A stretch of 41,223 bases of DNA. Source: Pseudomonadota bacterium. GTDB lineage: Bacteria > Pseudomonadota > Alphaproteobacteria > Sphingomonadales > Sphingomonadaceae. The notes under the pieces were generated by a model. It saw only the letters and a list, made by a program, of their open reading frames with translations, was not told the origin of the DNA and did no database searches. The translations under genes were made by a program, and so were the position numbers. The DNA is taken from positions 1-41,223 of the forward strand of contig JAFECL010000031.1 of NCBI GenBank assembly GCA_018242165.1. The letters are read 5' to 3'. This document shows, piece after piece, positions 16,410-24,601 of the stretch. Position 1 is the first letter of the stretch, and every line of letters begins with the position of its first letter.

Positions 16410-17408
16410 CTATCGCCACTTCTTGGTGAGGAAGGCACCCTGGGTCTGCTTGTGACCTTCGGTGAGGCCGATGAGATCGATGGGGTTCGGGCTTTGTCCC
16501 GCCAGGATTGCATCGATCGCTTTGCGAAAGGCGCCGACGACCTGACCGGCATAGGTACGCGAGCGCTGCCGTCCCTCGATCTTGAACGCATCGACTCCGG
16601 CCCCAATCAGTTCGGGAAGCATATCCATAAGGTTAATGCTGACCGGCTCCTCGAAAGCGTAATAGGGCTCCTCACGGACCGGGGTGCGGTACCTGCCCTT
16701 GCAGATCGTGGGATAGCCCGCTTGATCGCACGGGGCGAAGCAGTCGATCACATGATCGCCTAGGTTAGCGGTCATGCCTCCCGTGGCATCGCGCTCGTAA
16801 CGGACATGCGAGGCGGGCGAGCAGGCTCCATCCATATTGGTCGATACGCCCACCGCATAGTTTGTTAGGCTGCAACGACCTTCGACCATCAGGCCATGAT
16901 TGCCGAATACGAACGTCTCGATCTCGCAATCAACTTCGTTTTTTAAGTTGCGGATTTCGGTAATGGTCAAGAGTCGCGGCAAGACTGCGCGAGCGATCCC
17001 GAACTCCCGGCAGTAGAAGTTGATCGCTTCCGGGTTGGACGCTGCCGCCTGCACTGAGAGATGCAGGCGCTGCTGCGGAAGTTGGTTCGCCAGGTGGCTG
17101 GCAACGCCAATATCGGCGACGATGAAAGCATCGACGCCGCAATCCGCTCCGCACTCGGCGGCATGCTTCCATAGCTCGAATCGACCTTCCGAAGCGAAGC
17201 TGTTCAGTGCAAGCAGCACCTTGGTGCCGCGGGTGTGAGCATAGGCTACCCCGTCCTGCAATTCCTTCGGCGTAAAATTGAGTCCGGCAAAATTCCGGGC
17301 GTTGGTCGCGTTCTGAAAACCGCAATAGACCGCGTCCGCGCCTGCTTCGACTGCCGCGCGCAGCATAGCTGGCGTTCCGGCCGGGCAAACCAGTTCCGGC
17401 CGCTTCAT
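16410..17408 (-). CDS. ubiU: O2-independent ubiquinone hydroxylation protein UbiU (U32 family)
   Basis: 332-aa U32-family protein, the partner of UbiV; E. coli UbiU is of the same size. It begins MKRPELVCPAGTPAMLRAAV with the U32 barrel motif GADAVYCG. The U32 signature region reads GNHGLMVEGRCSLTNYAVG. Candidate cluster cysteines are C179, C196, C223, C227 and C236. The end IEGRQRSRTYAGQVVGAFRKAID is typical. Its ATG (17408) overlaps the ubiT stop by 4 bp. Function in anaerobic ubiquinone synthesis is inferred from homology and from the ubiT/ubiV neighbours. Confidence 0.93.
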   Translation of the reverse strand: MKRPELVCPAGTPAMLRAAVEAGADAVYCGFQNATNARNFAGLNFTPKELQDGVAYAHTRGTKVLLALNSFASEGRFELWKHAAECGADCGVDAFIVADIGVASHLANQLPQQRLHLSVQAAASNPEAINFYCREFGIARAVLPRLLTITEIRNLKNEVDCEIETFVFGNHGLMVEGRCSLTNYAVGVSTNMDGACSPASHVRYERDATGGMTANLGDHVIDCFAPCDQAGYPTICKGRYRTPVREEPYYAFEEPVSINLMDMLPELIGAGVDAFKIEGRQRSRTYAGQVVGAFRKAIDAILAGQSPNPIDLIGLTEGHKQTQGAFLTKKWR

Positions 17409-17881
17409 GCTAGGGAGCTTCCCGCCTGCTGGAACGATCCAGGGCGATGAAGAAAACCTCCCAGCAACCGCCCTGGCGCGCCGAATAGCCCAAACAGGTC
17501 TTGCATGATCGACCCCTCGAGGTCGTCTAGTGCACTGCGCAAACAAACCGCCGCCTCTAGATCTCCGGTGATGGTGAACTCGCGAGAGAAGAACAGGGCA
17601 TCGCCGTCAATCCCCCCATCCGCCATCCGCGCCAGCGTCCTGAGCGGTCCAACTATGCGGACATCGACTGTGGGCGAGGACGAACGCAAGTACGCGCGAA
17701 GTTGTGGTCTGTGCGGGTCAGGGACGAGCAGAAACACGAAGGGCAGCTCTTGCGCGTCGAGCAGATATCGGCTTTGCCGGTGCGAGCCGAGCCGCTGGAA
17801 CAGTTCTGGACGTTTGCAGGCGACCTTTGTCACAATGCGGCGCAGCAAGGGCTGCAACGGTGAGAGGGAGATCGCTGACAT
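17405..17881 (-). CDS. ubiT: Anaerobic ubiquinone synthesis accessory factor UbiT (SCP2 domain)
   Basis: 158-aa SCP2 lipid-binding protein. It has LSPLQPLLRRIV at the N-terminus, KRPELFQRLG, and the SCP2 core FVFLLVPDP...VRIVGPLRTLARMADGGIDGDALFFSREFTITGDLEAAVCLRSALDD. UbiT is thought to bind quinone intermediates so they can be modified without O2. ATG 17881 is chosen because it gives a family-like length; the frame is open to 17986 upstream. It is the first gene of the operon, 91 bp from an inverted repeat of CRP/FNR type. Confidence 0.88.
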   Translation of the reverse strand: MSAISLSPLQPLLRRIVTKVACKRPELFQRLGSHRQSRYLLDAQELPFVFLLVPDPHRPQLRAYLRSSSPTVDVRIVGPLRTLARMADGGIDGDALFFSREFTITGDLEAAVCLRSALDDLEGSIMQDLFGLFGAPGRLLGGFLHRPGSFQQAGSSLA

Positions 17882-17971
17882 TCTACGGGGGCGAATGCCA
17901 GTCCGAGTTTTTGTGACCTGCGACGGAGCGATGAGCATGAGTATGCCATAGGTCAGCCGACAGCAAGCAGG

Positions 17972-17987
17972 AGTGATACAAGTCACT
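17972..17987. promoter_or_regulatory. FNR/CRP-type inverted repeat upstream of ubiT
   Basis: AGTGATACAAGTCACT is a perfect 5-bp inverted repeat with a 6-bp spacer and a TGA-N6-TCA core, like FNR/DNR/CRP sites. The centre is 98 bp upstream of ubiT; a -41.5 placement predicts a start near 17938. The first base of the half site is G, not the T of strict FNR boxes. Confidence 0.55.
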
Positions 17988-18159
17988 TCTTTGCAATGCG
18001 TCTCATCTTTTGAGCGTTTGCAATTTTTCGACGATCAGGAGCGCGATCCTTTTCCAGATGCATAGTAAGGAGTGGCACTCTCCTGACTCGATTCCAAAGT
18101 GCGCGGCCGGTCCTTCTTGCGCGATTAACACCCACGTAACTTCTGAGATAAATGCACGA

Positions 18160-19344
18160 TCAAAGGCGCAGCGCTAGAAGACTTCCGTCGTCGGCGAAAA
18201 GGTCTACACCCGGATCGCAGCGCAGTAGCCAACGTGCGTCGGCCAAACTTGCTTGAGCCCCGGAATCCTGATTGCCAATCGGCACCATACGGCCCGCTAC
18301 CCGCTTTGCGCGGACAAAGTTGGTCCGTTGGCCGGGCGCGGGCAACGCGGTTGCCATGATCGCGGGCTCCCAGTCAAGTACATCGGCGAGATCCGCGCCC
18401 TGTAGCGCCGCCAGCAGCGGAGCGAGGAACAACCGGGCGGTCACCATCGCCGATGTTGGGTTGCCCGGGAGACCGAGAATCCAACAATCCTGTGCGCGAC
18501 CCAACCATACCGGTTTGCCGGGCTTTATTGCTACATTGGCGAACAGCAAGTCCAGACCGAAGGTGCCAAACATGGCCTTGGCATAGTCGCGTTCACCCAC
18601 CGATGCCCCGCCGGTGACAACAACCAGATCGGCATTGTCGAGTGCGGCGCGAGCGATCCCTTCAAGGGTCGGTAGGTTGTCTGCGCCGGTAAAGCGGCCA
18701 ACGATTGAGCCGCCGAACCGCTCCGCCATCGCGGCGGCTCCGAACGAGACCGATTCTGGAATGGCAAGCGGATTACCGCGTGCGGTTCCGGGTGGTGCCA
18801 GTTCATCGCCGGTCGCGATGATGGCTACGCGCGGCGCACGATGGACCACTGCGCTTGCGTGATCAGCCCCTGCGAGAGCCACCATGGCCAGTGGATCGAT
18901 CCAGGCGCCAGCGGGCAAGAGAAGGTCACCTTCGGCAAAATCGCAGCCGGCCGTGCGGACGTGCCATCCCGGCCCATAGGGTGCTGCGATGGTCATGGTG
19001 GCGCCATCGGGCTCGCAGTTTTCCTGCATCACCACCCGGTCAGCGCCCGCCGGCATGGTTGCGCCGGTGAAGATGCGCATGGCCTCCCCGGCTTTGATTG
19101 CTGGCGGCACAGGGCCTCCGGCGAAGCTCTGCCCTACGACCCTAAATCTGGCCCCGATTGCAGCATCGGCATCCCGCAATGCATAGCCATCCATCGCCGA
19201 AACATTGCGCCGCGGGGCGGACAGGGCAGCGTGGATCGGTTCGGCCAGAACTCGCCCATGCGCCTTGGCGAGCGGGACGGTTTCGGCAGAAAGCGGTTTG
19301 ATCGCAGCCGCCAGCACCGACTGCGCCTCGTCAAATCCGATCAT
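18160..19344 (-). CDS. moeA: Molybdopterin molybdotransferase MoeA
   Basis: 394-aa enzyme inserting molybdate into adenylylated molybdopterin. Seen motifs: NVSAMDGYALR near the N-terminus, RIFTGATMPAGADRVVMQE, VAIIATGDEL, VVVTGGASVGERDY and ILGLPGNPTSAMVTARLFL, the last being the MoCF domain. The frame extends 15 codons upstream, but ATG 19344 overlaps the moaB stop (ATGA) and gives the family N-terminus. It is the last gene of the narK-moeA operon and would supply Moco to NarG. The rest of the Moco pathway (moaC, moaD, moaE, mobA) is not in the window. Confidence 0.94.
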   Translation of the reverse strand: MIGFDEAQSVLAAAIKPLSAETVPLAKAHGRVLAEPIHAALSAPRRNVSAMDGYALRDADAAIGARFRVVGQSFAGGPVPPAIKAGEAMRIFTGATMPAGADRVVMQENCEPDGATMTIAAPYGPGWHVRTAGCDFAEGDLLLPAGAWIDPLAMVALAGADHASAVVHRAPRVAIIATGDELAPPGTARGNPLAIPESVSFGAAAMAERFGGSIVGRFTGADNLPTLEGIARAALDNADLVVVTGGASVGERDYAKAMFGTFGLDLLFANVAIKPGKPVWLGRAQDCWILGLPGNPTSAMVTARLFLAPLLAALQGADLADVLDWEPAIMATALPAPGQRTNFVRAKRVAGRMVPIGNQDSGAQASLADARWLLRCDPGVDLFADDGSLLALRL

Positions 19345-19877
19345 GCACAGATGTCGCGCAGGCGCGGCAGGGCCCCGGCAATCGAACACGGCTTGTGACG
19401 GCTGTCGAATTCGAGTTCGAGCAGTCCGTCCCAGGCATCGCGGCAGGCTCCGGTCGAACCGGGAATGCAGAAGATGAAAGCGTCCCCGGCCTGGCCGGCA
19501 AAGGCCCGGCTCTGCATCGTGGCCACCCCTACGGTGGTCATGCTCTTGCGATGGAAGGCGATCGAAAAGCCGTCCATTTCACGGCGCAGCAAGGGCTTCA
19601 CCGCTTCCGGGGTGTTGTCGCGCGGGGAAAAGCCGGTGCCGCCAGAGGCCAAAATGATCTCGATCTCGGGGCGGTCGAGCCATTCGCGCAGCTGGCTGCG
19701 GATCGCGTCGATATCATCGCGCACGATCGCCCGGGCGTGGAGGTGATGACCCGCTGCGCCGAGCCGGTCGACCAGCAGCTGGCCGGACGTGTCGGTTTCG
19801 AGAGTACGCGTATCGGAAATGGTCAGCACCGCCATCCCCAAGGGGTGGAATTGCGGCGACGTATCTATGCCAGACAA
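19341..19877 (-). CDS. moaB: Molybdenum cofactor protein MoaB/Mog (MPT adenylyltransferase type)
   Basis: 178-aa MoCF-fold protein. Signatures are AVLTISDTRTLETDTSG, IILASGGTGFSPRDNTPEAV (the molybdopterin-binding TGGTG-like loop) and FIFCIPGSTGACRDAW near the end. MoaB and Mog adenylylate molybdopterin before metal insertion; E. coli MoaB itself is inactive, so the exact role is inferred from family. It lies two bases after moaA and overlaps moeA, inside the nitrate operon. Confidence 0.9.
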   Translation of the reverse strand: MSGIDTSPQFHPLGMAVLTISDTRTLETDTSGQLLVDRLGAAGHHLHARAIVRDDIDAIRSQLREWLDRPEIEIILASGGTGFSPRDNTPEAVKPLLRREMDGFSIAFHRKSMTTVGVATMQSRAFAGQAGDAFIFCIPGSTGACRDAWDGLLELEFDSRHKPCSIAGALPRLRDICA

Positions 19878-19879
19878 AG

Positions 19880-20884
19880 TTACCCTCCGATTGAAGCGAG
19901 ATGAGCCGTGCCGCCGCTGTTGCCCTGATGCAGCCGGTGCGCCGCCGCCTTGCCTGCCGTCAGCATGGTTATGCGGGCAATCAGATCGTCTTGCTGGTGG
20001 TCATGCTGGAGCAGGTCGCGCAAGTTCACCCCCGCATCGCCGAACAAGCAAAGGTGCAGCATGCCCTGCGCGGAAACGCGCAGGCGGTTGCAGGCCGCGC
20101 AGAAGTCCCTCGCGTAGGGCGCGATGATCCCGATCCGGCCCGGTCCCGCAGGGTTGGCGTATTCAATTGCCGGCCCGGCGCCGATCTCCCGTGGCAAACG
20201 GGCCCAGCCCAGCGCCACAAGCCGTTCGGAGATGTCGGCCCCGGCCAGGTGGTGGCGCGCAAAGAAGGCAGCATTGTCATTGGTGCGCATCACTTCGATG
20301 AAGCGCAGCGACAGGTCATGCTCGGCCACGAAGGCCATGAAGCGGTCCAATTCACCATCGTTAATGCCCCGCATCAAAACGCTGTTGAGCTTGATCGAGG
20401 CAATTCCCGCCGCGCGGGCTGCGGCGACGCCTGCCAGAACTTCGGCCAGACGATTATGGCCGGTGATCGCCGCAAAGCGTCGGGGATCGAGCGAGTCGAC
20501 GCTGACGTTGAGTGCATTGATCCCGGCCTCGGCATAGTCCGCCGCGCGTGCGGCCAGGCGATAGCCATTGGTGGTCATGGCCAGTTGGCCAATGCCGGGA
20601 GTCGTCGCCACAAGCTTTGCGATCTCCAGCAATTCCAGTCGCAGGCTTGGCTCACCACCCGTGAGCCGCACCTTCCACAGACCGAGCGCGGCAAAAGCAC
20701 GGATCAGGCGGCTGATCTCATCGGGCGCAAGGTCGGCGGGCGCGGCGGCCTGCTTGCGGTATCCCTGTGGCAGGCAATAGGAACAGCGAAAATTGCACCG
20801 GTCGGTCAAAGACAGCCGCAGATATTCGAAGCGCCGACCATGCCCGTCGATTAGTCGTGAGGGCGATGACAGGGCGGCGGTCAT
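19880..20884 (-). CDS. moaA: GTP 3',8-cyclase MoaA
   Basis: 334-aa radical SAM enzyme that rearranges GTP in the first Moco step with MoaC. N-terminal cluster C30-x3-C34-x2-C37 (CNFRCSYC). The GTP-site C-terminal cluster is CAACNRLRVSAQGMLHLCLFG. The protein ends in GG, as MoaA needs. LTGGEPSLR and LNVSVDSLDPRRF are also typical. Its start overlaps the isomerase gene stop (ATGA). MoaC is not encoded here, so a host copy must complete the step. Confidence 0.95.
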   Translation of the reverse strand: MTAALSSPSRLIDGHGRRFEYLRLSLTDRCNFRCSYCLPQGYRKQAAAPADLAPDEISRLIRAFAALGLWKVRLTGGEPSLRLELLEIAKLVATTPGIGQLAMTTNGYRLAARAADYAEAGINALNVSVDSLDPRRFAAITGHNRLAEVLAGVAAARAAGIASIKLNSVLMRGINDGELDRFMAFVAEHDLSLRFIEVMRTNDNAAFFARHHLAGADISERLVALGWARLPREIGAGPAIEYANPAGPGRIGIIAPYARDFCAACNRLRVSAQGMLHLCLFGDAGVNLRDLLQHDHQQDDLIARITMLTAGKAAAHRLHQGNSGGTAHLASIGG

Positions 20885-21693
20885 TGTACCAGCGGCCCAT
20901 TTGCGGGGACGATCTCAACGCCTTCGATTCGGCTTTGGCCAGCCAGTATGCCGATGTATTGCGAAACCGCGCGCCGCCAGCTTGCTTCTTCGAGATACTC
21001 GGCGATTTGCCGCGCGACCGCCTTGAACGGCAGATCGCGTGCGTCTTCGCGCCGTCCGGCACGGATCACATGCACGCCAAAACGGGTGCGGACAGGCTGC
21101 GGGTGCAGCGCGCCGGGCGCGAGCGCGAACAGCACCTGTTCGAATTCGGTCACCAACGAACCGGGAGAAATCTGCCCGAGCCGACCACCCTGCTCCTTCG
21201 ATGGACAGCCCGAATGACGCTGTGCGATTTCGCCAAAGGCCTCGGGCTTGACCTGAAGCACCCTGATCGCATCGCGGGCATCCGTCATGGCGAGGCCAAG
21301 CGCGAGCGGATCGTCAGGATCAGCGGCAAACAGGATATGTTCGGCCTCGACCAGCGGGGCCGAGCGGAACCGGGCGCGATGGGAATCGTAATAGCGTTGT
21401 GCCGTTGCCTCGTCGGCACGCGGGGTCCGTACCTCGACGGCAAACAAGGCTTCGATCCGCGCATCGTCCTCCGACAGCAGGTGACCGTCTTCGTCGGTCA
21501 GCTCGCCCGCTGTGATCCCTAGCCGGTCCGCTTCATCAAGCAGCAGGCGCCGAACCGCCAGGGCATGCGCGGCCGCTGCCCGCGCCGCTGCGGCATCGCC
21601 GGCGGGGTGGTATTGCATTTCGGCGGCGATCTCGGCCTCGGCGATGACTCTGCCATTCACCACGACAGGGTCGGCTACAATCGGCTCAGCCAT
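20881..21693 (-). CDS. Parvulin-type peptidylprolyl isomerase (nar-associated)
   Basis: 270-aa protein with a PpiC-type domain at about residues 110-215: EAEHILFAADP, FGEIAQRHSGCPSKEQGGRLGQISPGSLVTEFEQVLFAL, VRTRFGVHVIRA. The N-terminal helical part (about 1-100) resembles SurA/NifM-type holders. No signal peptide is visible, so it is probably cytoplasmic. Isomerases of this type are found next to narI in other nitrate operons and may help NarGHI assembly; this is context, not proof. It overlaps narI by 8 bp and moaA by 4 bp. Confidence 0.85.
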   Translation of the reverse strand: MAEPIVADPVVVNGRVIAEAEIAAEMQYHPAGDAAAARAAAAHALAVRRLLLDEADRLGITAGELTDEDGHLLSEDDARIEALFAVEVRTPRADEATAQRYYDSHRARFRSAPLVEAEHILFAADPDDPLALGLAMTDARDAIRVLQVKPEAFGEIAQRHSGCPSKEQGGRLGQISPGSLVTEFEQVLFALAPGALHPQPVRTRFGVHVIRAGRREDARDLPFKAVARQIAEYLEEASWRRAVSQYIGILAGQSRIEGVEIVPANGPLVQ

Positions 21694-22390
21694 GGCGGGC
21701 CGCCAGCCGGCGCGAGCGCACCACCTGATAGCCGGGCCGCCAGATGTAGCGAACCGGCGCGGACAGCATATGAACGAGGCGGGTAAAGGGAAACAGCAAC
21801 AGAATCGTCAGGCCCAGGAACAGGTGCAGCTTGAACACCAGAGCGACATCCCTGATCTGATCGGCAGCACCTGCCCGGAAGGTAAAGATGCCCTGCGCCC
21901 ATTCCATGAACTTGACCATCTCGTGTCCATCGAGATGCTGGGCGGAAACCGGGATCGTCGAAAGCCCCAGGGCGAGTTGGCACCACAGCAGCAGGATCAC
22001 CATGTTGTCGCTGAAGCTCGATGCGGCGCGCACGCGGGAATCGAAGAAGCGTCGGTGGATCAGCAGGCTGGCCCCGACGATCGCCATGACCCCGGCCACG
22101 CCACCCGCGCCCATCGCCAGCAACTGCTTGGCACCATGCGGCACCCCCAGCGCATCCCAGATGGCAATCGGGGTCAGGAGTCCGACGAGGTGCCCAGCAA
22201 AGATCATCAGTACGCCCAGGTGGAACAGCACCGATCCCACGATCAGCTGGCGGCGGCGCAGCAGCTGACTTGATCCAGCGCGCCACGAATAGGGCTCACG
22301 ATCATAGCGGATCACCGACCCGACCGCGAGTGTGGCCAGCGCGACGTAAGGATAGATGCCGAAGAGCAGATGGTGGATGAAATCAGCCAT
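21686..22390 (-). CDS. narI: Respiratory nitrate reductase gamma subunit NarI
   Basis: 234-aa membrane cytochrome b that oxidises ubiquinol and passes electrons to NarH. Five hydrophobic helices are seen, starting MADFIHHLLFGIYPYVALATLAVGSVIRY. Haem-ligand histidines lie in LFHLGVLMIFAGHLVG and KLHLFLGLTILLLFPFTRLVHMLS. RYIWRPGYQVVRSRR is the conserved cytoplasmic end. ATG 22390 overlaps the narJ stop by 8 bp; the longer upstream frame is a shadow of narJ. Confidence 0.95.
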   Translation of the reverse strand: MADFIHHLLFGIYPYVALATLAVGSVIRYDREPYSWRAGSSQLLRRRQLIVGSVLFHLGVLMIFAGHLVGLLTPIAIWDALGVPHGAKQLLAMGAGGVAGVMAIVGASLLIHRRFFDSRVRAASSFSDNMVILLLWCQLALGLSTIPVSAQHLDGHEMVKFMEWAQGIFTFRAGAADQIRDVALVFKLHLFLGLTILLLFPFTRLVHMLSAPVRYIWRPGYQVVRSRRLAARHG

Positions 22391-23078
22391 GGGCCGGGCT
22401 CCTCGCGGGGCTGGGTGATTGAAAGCGGGCGACCATTGCCGCTGCCTGCGGGCAGGTTTCAGTGCCTGGGGCGGCAGGTGCGTCGAAGCGGACCTGTTCT
22501 TCGGCCCAAGCGGCATCGAGCGCGGCGAGGTCATCAGGATCATCGGCGGGCGCGATCGCCAGTTCCGAGCCACTGTTTCCAGCCAGATCGGCAAGGACGC
22601 GCATCGGCGCGGCATAGGGGGTGTCGCGCTCGGTTAGCCGGTCGGCAAGCGCGGCCAGGATTACGCCGGGCTGGGCAAGTTCCTCGAGCACCTGATCCGA
22701 GGGAAGGCAGGAGAGGTACTCGAGGAACAGCGGCAAATAATCGGGCAGTTCGTTGGCAGTGATTTCCAACCCTTGGCTTTCGTAGCGCTGGCGCAGATCG
22801 ACCATCGCCTGCCCGCGATTGCGACTTTCACCATGGACATGCTCGAACAGATGCAGCGAAACCGCGCGGCCGCGGTCGAACAGCGCGACATAGCGTTCCT
22901 GGAGGTCGAGCAGATCAAGCGTGTCGAGGTCCGCGATAAGAGGGGCAAGCAGCGCCTGCTGCGCCGGGCTGAGCACGCCCTCGCTCGCCAGCGCCGGCGC
23001 GAGATCAGGTGCTGCAGCCACGAGCACCGCATCGGGGTAGCGCAACAGCGCTGAAAGTACACGCAGGGTCAGGCGCAT
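22383..23078 (-). CDS. narJ: Nitrate reductase assembly chaperone NarJ
   Basis: 231-aa TorD/NarJ-family chaperone needed for Moco insertion into NarG and docking to NarI. Typical segments: LSALLRYPD, LQERYVALFDRGRAVSLHLFEHVHGESRNRGQAMVDL and LPDYLPLFLEYLS. The ATG at 23078 shares one base with the narH stop (TGATG), which indicates coupled translation. The acidic C-terminal tail is variable in the family. Confidence 0.94.
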   Translation of the reverse strand: MRLTLRVLSALLRYPDAVLVAAAPDLAPALASEGVLSPAQQALLAPLIADLDTLDLLDLQERYVALFDRGRAVSLHLFEHVHGESRNRGQAMVDLRQRYESQGLEITANELPDYLPLFLEYLSCLPSDQVLEELAQPGVILAALADRLTERDTPYAAPMRVLADLAGNSGSELAIAPADDPDDLAALDAAWAEEQVRFDAPAAPGTETCPQAAAMVARFQSPSPARSPAHG

Positions 23079-24601
23079 CAGAACACCTCCGAGGGAGTTT
23101 GCAGTTTTTTGCGCGCCGGGGCGCCGAACAGGTTGGCCTCGCTGGTTCCGCCCGAACAACCATTACCGAACGAGAAGCCACAGCCACCGCGTTCATCGTA
23201 CATGTCCTCGGCATCTTCGCGGTGGCCACTCGGGATGACGAAGCGATCCTCATAATTGGCGATCGCCATCACGTGGTACATTTCCTCGATCTGGGCGCCG
23301 GTCAGTCCGACCCTGGCGGCGATCGGTTCCTCGACCACACCCTTCACTGTCTTGGCGCGCATGTAGGCGCGCATCGCCAGCATCCGCTCCAACGCATCAA
23401 TCACCGGAGCTTCCTTGCCGGCAGTCAAGAGGTTGGCGAGATAGCGAACGGGGATCCGCAAGGAACGGACATCGGGCATCCCATTATGGGCCGAAATCTT
23501 GCCTGCGCTGGCGGCCGAATTGATCGGCGAAAGCGGCGGGACATACCAGACCATCGGCAGGGTGCGGTATTCGGGGTGGAGCGGGAAGGCGACCTTCCAT
23601 TCCATCGCCATCTTCCACACCGGCGAATGCCGCGCGGCTTCGAGCCAAGCCTCGGGCACGCCATCCAGACGTGCCTGTGCGATCACTGCGGGATCGTTGG
23701 GATCGAGAAAGATGTCGAGCTGGGCCTGGTAGAGGTCCTCGACATTTTCAGCACTGGCCGCCTCCTCGATCCGGTCGGCATCATAGAGCATCACGCCAAG
23801 GTAGCGGATGCGCCCGACGCAGGTTTCCGAACAGACGGTGGGCTGCCCAGCCTCGATCCTGGGGTAGCAGAAGATGCATTTCTCGCTCTTGCCGCTTTTC
23901 CAGTTGAAGTAGATCTTCTTGTAGGGGCATCCCGAGACGCACATGCGCCAGCCCCGGCACTTCTCCTGATCGATCAGGACAATTCCGTCCTCTTCGCGCT
24001 TGTAGATCGAGCCCGAGGGGCAAGCCGCGACGCAGGTAGGGTTCAGGCAGTGCTCGCACAGCCTGGGCAGATACATCATGAAAGTGTTTTCGAACTCGCC
24101 GTAGATCTCTTTCTGGACGCCTTCGAAGTTGTAATCTGCCGACCGCTTGGCGAACTCGCCGCCAAGGATTTCCTCCCAATTGGGGCCACCCTCGATCTTG
24201 TCCATCCGCTTGCCAGAAATCAGGCTGCGCGGGCGTGCGGTGGGGAATGCCTTCGATTCTGGCGCCGATTGCAGGTGGCCGTAATCGAAGGTGAAGGGCT
24301 CGTAATAGTCGTCGATCTCGGGCAGGTCCGGATTGGCGAAGATCTTGGCGAGCAAGCGCCACTTGCCACCCATGCGCGGTTGCAGCCGGCCATGCCGCAA
24401 CTCCCACCCGCCATTCCAGCGCTGTTGGTTCTCCCAGTCCTTGGGAAAACCTACACCAGGCTTGGTTTCGACGTTGTTGAACCAAGCGTATTCCAGCCCT
24501 TCACGACTGGTCCACACGTTCTTGCAGGTGACCGAACAAGTGTGGCAGCCGATGCATTTGTCGAGGTTGAGCACCTTGCCGATTTGGGCGCGGACTTTCA
24601 T
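23078..24601 (-). CDS. narH: Respiratory nitrate reductase beta subunit NarH
   Basis: 507-aa four-cluster Fe-S electron-transfer subunit. Clusters are visible as C16-x2-C19-x2-C22-x3-C26 (CIGCHTCSVTC), CEHCLNPTCVAACP, CRGWRMCVSGCPYKK (Trp in place of one Cys, as in the [3Fe-4S] site of NarH) and CIFCYPR...CSETCVGRIRYLG. Length matches E. coli NarH (about 512). Its start overlaps the narG stop by 4 bp. Confidence 0.97.
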   Translation of the reverse strand: MKVRAQIGKVLNLDKCIGCHTCSVTCKNVWTSREGLEYAWFNNVETKPGVGFPKDWENQQRWNGGWELRHGRLQPRMGGKWRLLAKIFANPDLPEIDDYYEPFTFDYGHLQSAPESKAFPTARPRSLISGKRMDKIEGGPNWEEILGGEFAKRSADYNFEGVQKEIYGEFENTFMMYLPRLCEHCLNPTCVAACPSGSIYKREEDGIVLIDQEKCRGWRMCVSGCPYKKIYFNWKSGKSEKCIFCYPRIEAGQPTVCSETCVGRIRYLGVMLYDADRIEEAASAENVEDLYQAQLDIFLDPNDPAVIAQARLDGVPEAWLEAARHSPVWKMAMEWKVAFPLHPEYRTLPMVWYVPPLSPINSAASAGKISAHNGMPDVRSLRIPVRYLANLLTAGKEAPVIDALERMLAMRAYMRAKTVKGVVEEPIAARVGLTGAQIEEMYHVMAIANYEDRFVIPSGHREDAEDMYDERGGCGFSFGNGCSGGTSEANLFGAPARKKLQTPSEVF

